Counted from the first letter of the stretch, positions 13,069 through 25,032 are shown. The stretch is DNA of 64,000 bases from Physcomitrium patens (GCF_000002425.4 NC_037270.1:10383435-10447434), one strand, 5' to 3'. Notes: a model not told the origin generated them from the letters alone. Numbers and translations: made by a program.

Positions 13069-13561
13069 AATATTATTATCTTTCTTAACTAATTTAATTA
13101 TTTGCATCTGCAATTGATTTTACAAAGACAAAAAGTTAGATGTTAAAACAATTTATTCAAGTAAATAATGAAAAAAGCTTGTCTAATAAATTAATTCAAT
13201 TCCAAAAGGACTTACTGTAAATTATAGATTTGATAAAAATAATAAATAAATAAATAAATAAAAACTTAAATAAAATTTAAAAAATCCAAAAAAAATCATA
13301 AAAAATATAATAGCATAAAAAGTAATAAACCATAAAAAAGATGTAATAGACAAACTTACATAAACACATGTACAAAAAATATTTAATTGATAATTTTTTA
13401 TTTTTTAAAATTATTGATCTTAATTGGAAATTAAAATTATTATCAATATGCCAATAATGATTTAAAGATTGATTTAGTTTAATACAAAACTTAGAATGTA
13501 AGAAAAAAATCTATTTTTGAAGTAGATTTTTATATAATATTTATTTTTTAATCTTAAAATA

Positions 13562-13786
13562 CAGTGACTTAGAAAATTGTTTCAATGTTGACATATTTTG
13601 AAAAGAATGGTGTATTATAGATGAATTGTAGTTAATAATGACACGTGATTTGTATAGCAAATAGAGTACTCATTTACAACTACCAAATGAGCTTAGGTTG
13701 AAAAGAATCTATTAGGTAATTGCAAAGCTATGACCAATCTAATTTGGAGTAGTATTGAAATAATTTTTTAAGTGTGGTGTCTAATT
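13562..13786 (+). repeat. Left terminal inverted repeat of the Tc1-like element
   Basis: Pairs with 15262-15486 in inverted orientation over the whole 225 bases without visible indels. The blocks CAATGTTGACATATTTTG and CTATGACCAATC are conserved on both sides. Confidence 0.93.
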
Positions 13787-13964
13787 TTTGGATTCTATCA
13801 ATTACTCAATATTGTAGCATTCTATCATCATTAGATTTACTATGACAATATTATTACTAATCTAATGATATCATTAATACTTATTAGCAGCTATAAAAGC
13901 ACCATTCTTAATCACAATTCCTAGTACAGACATATTCCAAATTACTGCATTTTAGGACCTTTTA

Positions 13965-14092
13965 GAAACTTCTACAAATTTCTAAAACCTTCTACATACT
14001 TGTAGAATCTTATACAATCTTTTAGAACGTTCCATAGGCTTCTAGAAGTCTCTTTAGACTTCTAGAAGCTTCTTTAGACTTTTAGAAACTTC
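13965..14092 (+). promoter_or_regulatory. Heat-shock-element cluster upstream of the transposase TATA box
   Basis: Perfect GAAnnTTC or TTCnnGAA pairs occur at 13965-13972, 14025-14032, 14040-14047, 14060-14072 and 14085-14092. The one at 14060 is a three-unit TTCtaGAAgcTTC, the classical binding pattern for heat-shock factors. Spacing to the TATA box at 14132 is about 40 bases from the last unit. The motifs are directly visible; heat induction is inference. Confidence 0.7.
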
Positions 14093-14131
14093 CATAGAAA
14101 ATACCATAGACTTCTGTAACTTTCATTATAA

Positions 14132-14140
14132 TATAAATAG
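14132..14140 (+). promoter_or_regulatory. TATA box (TATAAATAG) of the transposase gene
   Basis: A consensus-like TATAAATAG lies downstream of the heat-shock-element cluster and about 240 bases before the first recognisable transposase residues. Its position supports a plus-strand promoter. Confidence 0.6.
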
Positions 14141-14369
14141 GAGTCTTTGGAACTGCTTTTGCTATCAATTTCATTCTTTGTCTTTAATCTTGATATATTT
14201 CTTTGTATCCAATTCTTGTATCCTTCATAATTCCTTAAACAACTATGAGACCTTTTCCCGCTCTCCTTAAAACAATATCACCTTTGCTCTTCTTCATTCT
14301 CAAAAATCTTATAGCTAAATTGATTTTAAACTTGGCTATAATAAAGCTACTATCTCTAGGTTAGCAAAA

Positions 14370-15257
14370 AAGAATCACTTTTAATAGGAAGAACCTAAAA
14401 TTAGGCAGACCAAAGAAGACAAAATTGTAATAGACAAAAGGGCAATCATTTGTCAAATCAACACTAGGAAGGTTTAAAATGCTATTGAGGTTGCTAAAAA
14501 CCTTAACAATATTATCAATAATCTTGTATCAACTCAAACCATTTGAAATATTCTCAAGAAATGGAATATAAAAGCCATGGTGAAGAAAAAAAAAAAACAA
14601 CTATTATTTACCTGCTATCAAAAACAACACTTAGATTTTACTTTGAAATACAAGAAATGAACTATGGAGGATTGGAAGAAGGTTATTTGATCAAATGAGA
14701 CAAAAATCAAGAGATTTGGATAAGATGGTAGAAAGTGGGTGTGGAAACAAAAATGTCAATTCTTGCTTGACAAGAAGATCCAAAAAACAATTATACATGG
14801 AGGTAGAAATATAATGGTATGGAATAGAACGGAGTTGAAAGGATAGCAAAGATTGAAGGAAGGATGGATGCTAAGAAATTTGTAGAAATTCTTGAAAAAA
14901 ACTTGCTTCATAGTATTGAAGAATCTAACATTTTTAAGGAAGAGGTGATTTTTTAGTAAGATAACAACTCCAAACAGAATTCAAAACTAGCATGGTAGTT
15001 TCATCATCATGTGATTAAAGTAATGGATTGGCATGCTCACTTTCTTGATCTTAATTCCATTGAACATCTTTGGAAGCACCTCAAATGCTAGCTCAATACC
15101 TGGAAGTTAAAACCAAATGAAGTTTGGAAATGATGGGAAAGAATAGCTACAAAATGGAATAATATTGAAGCAATTTTGTATCAAAAGTTAATAGAAAGTA
15201 TGCCTAGGAGGTTGAAAGCAATTATCAAGGCCAAAAGAGGTCCTATAAAGTATTGAT
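14370..15257 (+). pseudogene. Tc1-like transposase remnant
   Basis: Translated pieces in order match a Tc1 transposase. There is a helix-turn-helix region (KRAIICQINTRKV, AIEVAKNL), then VIW-SNETK where the first catalytic Asp is now Asn, and HGGRNIMVW. Next come a DNNSK block with the second Asp codon at 14960 and LDLNSIEHLWKHLK with the Glu codon at 15062. The spacing between the last two acidic residues is 33, one short of the 34 typical of DD34E Tc1 enzymes. Several in-frame stops and at least one frame change make it non-functional. Confidence 0.9.
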
Positions 15258-15261
15258 ATGT

Positions 15262-15486
15262 AATTGGATACCACACTCAAAAAAATGTTTTAATATTAAT
15301 CTAAATTGGATTGGTCATAGCTCCACAATTACTTTATAGATTCTTTTCAACCTAGGCTTATTTTGTAGCTATAAAAGAGTATTTTATTTACTATACAAAC
15401 CACATATCATTATTCACTACAATTCATCTATAATATACCATTCTTTCCAAAATATGTCAACATTGAAATAATTATTTGAATCATTG
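15262..15486 (-). repeat. Right terminal inverted repeat of the Tc1-like element
   Basis: Inverted copy of 13562-13786, followed directly by the TA target dinucleotide at 15487-15488. Confidence 0.93.
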
Positions 15487-15488
15487 TA

Positions 15489-16527
15489 GGTTTAAGGTTT
15501 TAAATTTATTAAATTATAAATATAACTTTAATTACCATTTTTTAAAAGAATATTTAAATTGCATATTTTATATTAATTTATATAAAAATTCGAAATTTAA
15601 TTAAGTAATTTAATTCTAATAACTAATAAATGGAGAATTTAGATATTTCTATTAAAAAATTTATATGATAAATAAGAATGTATGTTATATGCATATATAC
15701 TTATAATTTAAATAAATATAGTTAAATATAATCAAATTGAATAAAATAGGATATTAATTTTTTCATATAAAATAATCTAAAAACTTAGTTAATATAGGTA
15801 TTATCTAAAAATATCATAGAATATGCCATTTGGTCATAGAATGATTTTTATTTTTTATTTTTTAATGCTAAAATTTAAGAACTTATCATTAAAAAATTCT
15901 ACAATTTAGACATTCTTTTTTCAAAAACTTTATAGTCCTTGAAAAACTTATAGATAGTAGCTTGTTTAAGGCTACTAATACATACAACAATAACATAGGA
16001 TATTGCAACAATATAGGATATTGCTAAAAATTATATAGATAGTAATTTTAGTTCTAATTTAATAAATTAATAAATTAATAAAAGAATATTATGGTGGCAA
16101 TAGCAAAACTTGTGATAGCATTTAATACATGGCAAATTGTAGTACTATTAGCAACATCCACAATATAATGTTGTCTTTAACAAACTTTATATCTAAAATT
16201 AATTTTTAAAAGGCTATAGCCTACAAGTCCTATGAGGTCTTTTTCTTGATAATAAATAAAATAAAAATAAAAATAAAAATAGAATCTTTTAGAAACATAG
16301 ATTATTGGAAATAATATAAAGTTTAAAAAAAGGTATAGAATAGACCAAATTATTCATTATGATAATTATAAATGTGTCCATATAATCTTAAATTTTATTT
16401 CTCTATTTTACTTTCTTTAACTCACTTAAATCTAGTTTTCATTATTTTTATATTACTATTTTTTAATTCTTTTATCTTATTTATTTATTTATCAAGTTTA
16501 TTTGTTTGTTCTTTTCTTTTGTTTTGT

Positions 16528-16575
<48 letters not shown>

Positions 16576-17345
16576 TTTTTTTTTTTCATTTCTCATCAGT
16601 TTTTTTAAAAGTCCGTGTAAAACATCAAACAAAAGCTTGTTGTTGTAATAGTTATGCATTAGTCTTTGTGTATTGCAATATAACATAATATCAACATCAA
16701 ATATCAATAAAAATAGAAAAAATTAAGAAATATTACAAGTTTTTTTTACAATTTGGATATAAAAAATTACATTTGTTTTATAATTAAACAAAAAAAGAAA
16801 TTTAAGAAGAATAACTTATATTTTATATTACATTTCAACACATATTTGTGAAAAATATAATTTATTAATAAAAAAATTATTAAATTATATTAAATTATAT
16901 TTCTATATAAAAAAAGTTTTAATATTATTTTTTTAGTTTGGTATAAGAAATAGATTGTATGAAAAAAATTAAAACTATAACTATAACCATTTGGAATTTA
17001 AAAAATAAGTCATTGGTGATTATTAAGAAATTTTGTAAAGTATTAATGATACAATTATAAAAGATTTTGTACAATTATTTGATAAGATAAACTTTTTTAA
17101 CTTAACAAGTAGATTTAAAGCTTTGCATTAAATATTTTAGATAGTAGAAGTTATAAATAGATCACATATTTAAATATTTTCTCTAAAAATTAGCAAAACA
17201 TATATTGATACTACTAAAATTAATATATTTGGTATTGATGCAAAATACTATAAGTATAAATCATAGATATGTAGAATTAGTATTATGATGGACCAGTAGT
17301 CTTTATATAAAAAACAATAGATTATATTAAAATACATAGATATAA
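15489..17345. other. AT-rich desert right of the Tc1-like element
   Basis: AT-rich DNA without recognisable genes. The most conspicuous feature is a T-rich strand-asymmetric tract (see 16514-16586). Confidence 0.7.
16514..16586 (+). repeat. (TTTTG)n/T-run low-complexity tract
   Basis: Imperfect TTTTG and TTTTTG units run into an unbroken stretch of about 18 T residues. Open frames across it are artefacts of composition (poly-Phe on one strand, poly-Lys on the other). Confidence 0.9.
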
Positions 17346-17349
17346 CTTT

Positions 17350-17645
17350 AAAAGGTGGTCATGGCGATTAGTACGTGACATGCTGTGTCATCTGCGTCGA
17401 AATCTAAATTATTCGACAATGAAGAAGAATATACGCAACCCTCTCGGTGGGATCGACAACTTTAAACCTTAGAACGATTCCTAAGGATTACGATCAAGCC
17501 AGTTGCCATTTCGGCCATGCTCGACTCCCGCCCATGCCTTATTCATTTCTAGACAAGGCCAAGTTTGTTCACAAGATTGCGTCAAAATGGTCCATCATCC
17601 GGAGACTCTACATGTGCAGAAAACAAGTTGCTGTTTCCCAGGAGG
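17350..17645 (-). pseudogene. Vestige of a third LRR-III receptor kinase copy
   Basis: Two blocks are collinear with receptor kinase copy 1. About 17358-17475 matches intron 1 sequence at about 9547-9657, with shared strings such as GCGTGACATGCTG-like and AACATACGCAA-like words. About 17499-17645 matches the start codon region and 5' UTR at about 10113-10260 (CTCGACTCCCGC, CAAGTTGCTG). The coding part of exon 1 between the blocks is deleted, and nothing of exons 2-4 is recognisable. It therefore encodes nothing. It sits on the same strand as both intact copies and between them, so a former three-gene tandem array is the simplest reading. Confidence 0.8.
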
Positions 17646-19677
17646 TTCTTCAATCTATGCCTCACAAAGGCAGCCAAAAAGAGACGTCAACCTTGAAGCC
17701 TACAATTGCGTTCATATCTGCCTATTTGTTCACTGAATCTGAGTCTTCACTTGCACCAACTGTGCCAACTTGAGTACCCAGAGTCAATGACAACTCGCTG
17801 CAGCTAATTTCATTGTCAGTGGAATCTCTGTCGAACTCATCAGCATGTTGATCAGCTACTCATACTTCTCAGGAGTGTGTCTTTTCGATGGCCAATGTTG
17901 CAGCTACCAACAGCAGATGAACAGCAGATGTGAACACCACGTTCCGCAATATTTCCCCTTATCTTCCATGGGGCTATCAACTTTGTGAAAACTTTTCCGG
18001 GACAAACTTCAACGACCTTGAGATGATTACCAAGTCAGGTTGTAGGCTTGAAAATCGGTTTGAGAACATTAGGAGCTCATTCCATAACCGACGATACACA
18101 TTCATACTACTCATGGAAGTTTGATTTTTCTCAATAGCCAGGCCCTTTGCCACGCATGCTGAAAGCACAAAGCTGTCTGTCAAGGGCTTTAACGCTCACG
18201 ATCGACTCTGTTGAGTTTGCTCCAGAAATAAATTACAGCACCATAGCTCGACCACTTTGCTGTGAAATGTATAACCAACATCGCAATCGCAGCCTATCCA
18301 CTGCCTCTCTTCTACTTACTTTCACACTCAATGGGTGATCTTAACATCGACCCAAATTTTGTAACGTCTATTGTAGTGATGGACGCAGAAATTGATGCAG
18401 ATCAAACCAACCATTGGTCATCAATGTAACATTGCTAGCAACTCAAATAATGCACTGAGAAAAGAAATCAATCAAACTGCAGGACACATCTTCGAAGCGT
18501 GGGGTTCGTTCCTGTTCCATGAATCTTTGCGAGAGCTTTACGGCAAATTACAGTGGCTAGAAGCCTCCCTAATTTGGAAACAGAAATTGAGCTTCTCGCA
18601 GGCTTGATATGAACAGATTCGAAATCTATAAAAGCTCAGGTTTATAGCTCTGGCCTCATATCTTGACGCTCGAAAACATCTAAACTCATGAGCTGTTGGA
18701 CGAAAAATGCCTTCACATGGCAATCTTTGCAAATTCCGAACTTCAATTCTTCAAAAATCAAGGACTTGTCGGTTTGAACAGATGCAGCCATCGGTTCATT
18801 TGCGCACAAGATGGTTGGCTGCCTTGACTGGACCTCCGAATCTGAACGGGTGAAATTTGTTGGAGTTGGATTTGCCAAGAAACAAACAGGGTTTCCGATC
18901 TAGATGGTTTTGAACTTACTGCGAGTTAGTTATCACATGTGTGGCGAAACACACATGCAACTCGTTCCCTTGCATATGTTGATTGTTTAGACGTAGTCAT
19001 TAAGTTTCATGCAGCATATGTGAGAGCACTGTGTGAGCATTAATGGAATCCATGCCTTGAAACTGCAAAGAAACTGAGATCACTCATTGACTCACTTGGT
19101 CATTGTAAATACTCAATTCATGCAGCATTACAAAAATAATCTAATCTACTCCTTAGCTGCATCGACGCGTGCTCGGCCATGATGTCATCTATTCACATTC
19201 TTTGATGTATGGTTTAGGGTTACTACTGATATGATGTTCGCCACTGCAGGAGAGTATGATTTTCATAATCTAGCGATGGTTCCCTGATGTTACCCAGGGA
19301 TTTGAGACGGCCATTTATTTTAGCACACTTGCTCTGTTGTGCAGACTATTGCACATCCACGATGTATTAACATAAAAATTGTTCAGATATGAGGTAATCC
19401 ATGGACACAATAAAGAGAACCAAACCATTATATAGGAGATTTAACACAACCTTAGATTTAATTCAACCAACTTGTCACATTGTCCCAAGATACCAAACAC
19501 TCGGGGAAAAATGGCTCAAATCTTGTTGATCAGATCACATAATCGCTACAGAAGTCCACATTATGTCTATCTGATCAACATATGAATGGATACTAGAAGC
19601 AATTCAGCAAAGAGTCTCGATGACACAGGCATGACCAAAGGAAAACGCAGAAAATCATTGATTGTTAGTAAACAATT
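17646..19677. other. Intergenic region between kinase vestige and receptor kinase copy 2
   Basis: Moderate-GC sequence with only short frames; none resembles a known protein. Parts may be further degraded remains of the third kinase copy, but I could not align them by eye. Confidence 0.5.
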
Positions 19678-22142
19678 CTACGAAACAGTGTGCTCAGACG
19701 GATTGTGGGAGTCAGAGGACGGAGCTGACGGCGTCTGATTGTAGGACGGAGTGTTTTCCACCGAGTCCTTGTCTTTCTCGCTGCTCTTGGACTTCTCCTC
19801 AGAAATGCTCTCAGATTGACGAGACGCCTCGTCGCCAGTGTCGGAGGAAAATGGATGCACATCCTCCAGAAGTGAGAGCACGTCGGTCATCTTTGGACGT
19901 CGATCGGGAACAGCGTCAACACATTGCATTGCAACTTGCAACATGGCCACCATTTCTTCTTCGATATTCTGGTAGCGCATGAGCTCCAGGTCGAAAACTT
20001 CCGCGGTCCATTCTTCCCGAACCACGGATTGCACCCACCTGGGTAAGTCGATGCCTTCGTCGTTCAACGACACTTGAGTCGGTGCCTTCCCAGTTAGAAG
20101 CTCAAGCAGTAGCTGCGAAATCGGAGAATCAGAATGCATAGTGCACAATCCAGAGTCTCACATGCCACTAACACCAGGTTCATGAACATGAAAGGGAATT
20201 AGAGTACACGACAGAAACATACCACTCCAAAACTATAGACGTCCGACTTTTGTGTCACTTTGCGAGTCTCGGATATCTCAGGCGCTCGGTAACCGACAAT
20301 CCTGGAGGCAGCGGCTGCAGAGCTTAACAATTGCGCCAGTCCGAAGTCTGAAATGCAAGCTTCCAATTCTCTGTTGAGAAGAATGTTGGACGACTTAATA
20401 TTCCCATGCACGAATCTGGATCCTCCTTGAGAGTGTAGATACTCAAGTCCTCTTGCAGCTCCAAGCGCAATTCTTACTCTGGTCACCCAATCCAAAGGTG
20501 TACGACTGCTACCTCGGTTGCCTGCGACCCAAGTCGTAGAGCAGCCATATCAGACAGTGCATAACGTGCTTAGACATGCATAACGTTCTTCCTACGACTG
20601 ACAAAAGAAAAGTCCAATCGTTACAATGTAGCAAAGGGTGTACCATGTAGAAGAGCAGAAAGGCTGCCCATCGGCATGTAGTCATACACTAGCAGCTTTT
20701 CATCCTTGGAGAAGTAGTAAGCGCGGAGGGGCACCAGATTTCGGTGCTGCAGCTTTCCTACCACGTCAACTTGTGCTTCAAAGTCCTTCCTGCCGGTGGT
20801 CACATCTTTCAACCTCTTCACCGCCAGGATAGTCCCGTCTTCCAAGACCGCCTTGTAAGCGGTCCCCACGCTGCCCTTGCCGAGCACCTCTGCAGACGCA
20901 CGCAGCAAGTCCTCTAGATCAAACGAGTACCTTTTCCCTTCGAAGAAAACTAACTTGTTGCGTTCCAAATCCCCTGCAACCGAGCTGGAGTACTCTTCTC
21001 CACGCTCCTCCGCCCCCTTGTCGCGTGCCTTCTCACGGGCTTTTTCTCGTCCTTCAGTTCTCGTCGAACTCCGCCATCCCGTGAGTCGCTTCCAAAAACA
21101 CACGAAGAGTCCTATGATGAAGAGCACCAGCAATGCAACGCCACCGACAATAATGGCTGTTATGGCAGCTGACGACAAAAGCTTCCGCTTCCCAGTTGTT
21201 CCTGCCTCTGGTCCAGTGATGGGGCTCGGGCTTGGCGAAACCACTACCGGGCACGCAGATGCGAGAGGGAAACCGCACAAGCCTGGATTGCCTAGCAGAG
21301 GAGCCGCTCCGAATCTGGACAAACTTGAGGGCACCGGTCCAGACAGATTGTTGTAGGCAACATCGAATAACGTCAAATTCACTAGGTTGAGGGGTGGAAT
21401 GGTTCCGGAGAACGAGTTATTACGGAGGTTCAGCAAGTACAGATGCGAGAAGAGGCCAATTGAATCCGGTATCGTCCCGTTGAACCTGCCAATGCAAAAG
21501 AGTAATCCCAGGATCAGTCTATTTCCGTGGATACTCTAAACTTGAAGCGGAAGGGGAGAGGTAACAGTTGATATCATACACTGCATTAGCAATAAGGTAT
21601 CTAATTTTGTAGTTCCGAGAGAATCCAGAATTAAAAACAGATATGCAAAAGAAAAAACTAACATGACCAGACCTATTGTATTCCAAGCTCAAATGAGTGA
21701 GTCGCGGCCAGAATCCGGTGAGATTTGGTACAGGCCCGTAGAAGTCGTTGCCCCCGAGATAGAGTGCGTGCACATGGTTGCAATTTCCTAGCTCGCCTGG
21801 AAACGGGCCCGTCAGGTGATTGTTGCGCAGGCTTACAACCCGAAGCTCCGAGAGCAAGCTCAAACTCTCAGGCGGTATGATGCCCGTGAGCCCATCACCC
21901 GGCAAACGGATCTGCGTAACTCGGTCACGGGAGCAGACTACGCCATTCCAGCGGCAGGTTGAGGTCGTGTTAGTCCAGTTCAATTTGGTGCCTCTGGGGT
22001 CGAACACGTTTCTGAAGGTGATGAGAGCTCTTGTGTCAGCTGCTAAGTCCTGGCCTGCCGCGGACACGAAAAATAGGACCACCACGACACAGGTTGCGAC
22101 CTTGGCCATGCTCGACTTCCCGTCATGGTTCTTATTCCCCAT
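19678..22142 (-). CDS. LRR-III receptor-like pseudokinase, copy 2
   Basis: Four minus-strand exons, 22142-21673, 21485-20644, 20521-20223 and 20112-19678, give 681 residues. The exon phases and the third-exon length (299 bases) are identical to copy 1, and intron 1 is 187 versus 185 bases. The order is signal peptide, LRR N-terminal domain (CRWNGVVC), a few LRRs, a Pro/Ser-rich juxtamembrane stretch, one membrane span at about 262-287, a Lys/Glu/Arg-rich linker, and a kinase-like domain with [11 protein letters not shown]380, HGN at 476-478 in place of HRD, and DFG at 496-498. The C-terminal tail is Ser-rich ([16 protein letters not shown]-like). An in-frame ATG at 22205 lies upstream, but the start at 22142 aligns with copy 1 ([14 protein letters not shown] against [14 protein letters not shown]). 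The intron 1 donor is GTCTGG, weaker than the GTGAGA of copy 1. Confidence 0.92.
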
Positions 22143-24460
22143 TTCTAAAGATCGGCAGCGGTCTAACAAGATAGCTGAGTAGGGTTGGAGCTGCAAGATT
22201 GTCATGAAATGCTTGACCTACAGGAATCCAACTTCTTGCAATTACGACACATTTGAACTGCCATGCCTCGATCCTTCATAATCCTGAAGATTAATGTAGG
22301 CTTCAAATCACACTTCTGCGCTTCAACAGAACCCTACGCAAAAATAAAAACACTCACGTTAACAAACAGAAACCCTTCGTGTCAAACTGACATTGGCTAT
22401 TCCATTACACTGACTGTGAGACAGCCATTCTTAGAACTGAGTAACATCATTAGGGCATCCTCGCAATTCCCAAGCCTTAGAAGGGAAATGCGATTTCCCA
22501 AGCGGTAGGAGAGCGACAGTCCATCCCTAGCAAGTGGAGATACACGCCGCCCTAAATACACAGGTGCCATACCCCACCATGTCTCCCCAGCGTGAGCCGA
22601 AAACTTTTTCCGCAGCCTACTCTATATTTCAAACCTCGTAAGCTTAGGAATGGCATCCCACCTCAGCGACTCTGACCTTGAACAAGGTCACAAAAAGAAT
22701 CCATTTTCTAACCGCTATTTAACAGAGATTGATTTCAGACGCTTGGAAGGACTGAGACCAAGCTCACAATGACGCTGAGGATTTACTTGAGCGCATCTAC
22801 ATTGAAGTTACTCCGTCTTACATCATCTCTACTGTGGAGCCCGCATGGACTACAAAAGTGAGCAGGCTCTTTTCCGACACGAAGCGGCTGCAGTTGAACA
22901 AGGACACTGGCTCCGGTAATGCACCTACTTTTCATGGCAATAGACTACAAAGGTACAACATGCCGATGATATTTGAATAAAAACCACTTGTACTGTAGAA
23001 GGGAAACTACTCGCTCGCTTAGACACAAGACAACACAAATGTGTGGCCCGGGGGACCTTTATCACACCAGGGCTATGGGTGCTTCAGCGTCTCCTCGGAG
23101 TTAAAAGGCTGTACTGTTAATAGGAATGCAGTAATGTTATTAATCAACCTGCTATACTGTGATCGACGTTTTCACTGGGCAACAAGTAGTATTAAGACAA
23201 TGATCCAAGTAAACACGGAAAAGAATGTCATGTCCTGGTGTGGCCAGTAAAGTGCAGCACTTAACGGATAAACCCAGGAGACACTGACAATAATATGTAT
23301 GAAATGAACATGAAGAAGGATCAAGCACAAGTATTGCTAACCTGTGGCGTGAAGCTGCAGAAGCTTCAACTTCTATGCGTGGGTCACTCCTAGCAACTTC
23401 CTCCTTTTTAAGTCACCACTACCGCTTTACCACAGCCGCTGCAGCTCACGCTTCTACTTCGAAGCCAAGCACTTACACCCCCCTGAACCCCGTGAAGCAA
23501 ACTATCGATCCACAGCTGTACCCCACTTACCTGGCACTAACATAGCTCGCGACACCAACCACAACCAAAGGAGAGCACCCAACTAGCAGTTACGCCGCAG
23601 CTCTCTCTCGGAGCACATGCTGCCCCGAGCGAACCCAGCTGAAGCAGGCTCACCACGACGCAGATAGCCGCGACGACGACGACGACAACTTGAGAGGAAC
23701 ATGCGACGAGCCTCAATCGCAAGCCAGAAAAAACAACCTCTCTTACGGCAAAAACCAGCTGCTCCAAACAGTGGCATGTACCCCCCCCCCCCCCTTCCCC
23801 CGTGAAGATTGTCGTAATAATGAAGCTGGCAAGCCCGTCAATTACTGTAAGGTTAGGCATGTGTAGCTGGCGGGAAGACGATGACTCGTCCCCTTCGTCG
23901 TCGTCCCCTCCATTGTCCAGCGCGTCCCCCGTTGCAGCAGCGGCAGCAGCAGCTCCAGTTGACCCATCTTAGAAGTCAAGCCACCAGCGAAACGATGCTC
24001 CATCGTGCTTGCGAGGAGGAGGGGATGTCACCAAGCGGAAGGATGAAGCCAGCGTCGTAGAGACGTTCTGACACGACGAGGCCTAAACAAATCTCACTCG
24101 GACGAGAAGCATCGCTGCGGCTCTCGTTCATAACCATCACCACTATCACCACCCATCGCCCCCATGAGTTCGTCACTGGGCAGCTGGACATTCACTCGCT
24201 AACTTTACTACTCTGGGCTTTCAACTTCTACCTGCATCCCACAACGCCATCGTCATCAATGCCGCATAACTGTGGGCTCCGCGCCTCGCACTCGGAGAGT
24301 GTGCTTTTTTTCTTCTTCTTTTGCCTCCTTTTTGAAGCTGGCGCTGTGGGAGAGCTATGGAAGATCTCCTCCAGCTGGCCCCAGTTGAATGCTCTTTGCT
24401 CCTGGACCCAAAGACTTGTAGCATTAGACCCCCCAAAGCCACACTTCAGCAGCAGCAAAT
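22143..24460. other. Upstream of receptor kinase copy 2; gene-poor
   Basis: Includes the promoter side of copy 2. At about 23840-23960 the minus strand can be read as a poly-Ala then Asp/Glu/Ser-rich stretch, which might be part of an exon or only GC-rich trinucleotide repeats. No family was recognised. A C-run lies at 23781-23801. Confidence 0.45.
23781..23801. repeat. Poly-C tract (C14 TT C5)
   Basis: Fourteen consecutive C, then TT, then five C. On the minus strand this is a G-run. Confidence 0.95.
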
Positions 24461-25001
24461 TCCATGGATTACTTGGGAGCTGGAAGTGGTGAGGATCCAG
24501 AGTATCAAAGCTTCACATCCACCACCACATGCTTCAGAAAAGAGTGAGAATGTGAGATTGATTACACTAGGCTTGTGTGGGTTTCTTTCTTCTTTTTTTA
24601 ATGTTATTTGTTTTACTTTCTTTGTTAGAGTCCACATGGGTAAATCAAGTGCTCTTGAAATGTAGTAAATAATGCTCCCTTTGGGCAGTGATGTGCTGTG
24701 TGTATGATAAGAATTAAAGCTCAGTACTGGAGGGAGAGAGGAAGGGGCAGGAGTAGCCAGCTCTGGCAGCCCTGCCAAGCTGTGCTGACAGATTAGGACT
24801 ACAGATGCTTTCATTGCTTTTTGGGGATGTTCTGAGTATTTGTTGTGCTTTGAAAAAGGCCTAGCAGCAGTGTGGTGGTACTGCCTGCAGCTCTGGCTCT
24901 GCAGCATCCCCACCCCCTTCTGGCTTGTGAAACCCATGACGGCTTTGAATTTCTTAAACTTCCTTACCCACCTTGTGTTCTCACATTCTTCAAAAGAACA
25001 A

Positions 25002-25032
25002 GGGGGGAGAAGGGGGGGAGGGAGGAGGGGGG
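25002..25032 (+). other. Potential G-quadruplex tract
   Basis: G-runs of six (25002-25007), seven (25012-25018), three (25020-25022) and six (25027-25032) with loops of one to four bases satisfy the usual four-run G-quadruplex pattern. Confidence 0.7.

Larger units (their letters stand above)
11700..13559. other. AT-rich desert left of the Tc1-like element
   Basis: Very AT-rich with TA-type microsatellites at about 12187-12216 and 13029-13065 and (AAAT)n near 13240. No open frame with protein similarity was seen. Confidence 0.7.
13562..15486 (+). mobile_element. Tc1-like (Tc1/mariner) DNA transposon, decayed, 1925 bp
   Basis: The element starts CAGTGACT and ends with the complement of CAATGATT. 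A TA dinucleotide flanks each side (13560-13561 and 15487-15488), the target duplication used by Tc1/mariner elements. Its ends are 225-bp inverted repeats (13562-13786 and 15262-15486). By hand they are about 84% identical, with mainly C/T and G/A differences, as expected from decay of methylated DNA. The interior encodes a broken transposase on the plus strand, preceded by a TATA box and heat-shock-element motifs. The long repeats with full-length interior mark it as a former autonomous copy; the many stops show it is dead. I cannot judge copy number from this window. Confidence 0.93.

Noticed and set aside
16372-16707. Phe-rich and Lys-rich open frames
   Set aside because: They are products of the TTTTG/T-run low-complexity tract.
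24720-24920. A possible microRNA precursor around the CAGCTCTGGC-containing inverted words
   Set aside because: The two arms pair only patchily by eye, and no known plant microRNA sequence is present.
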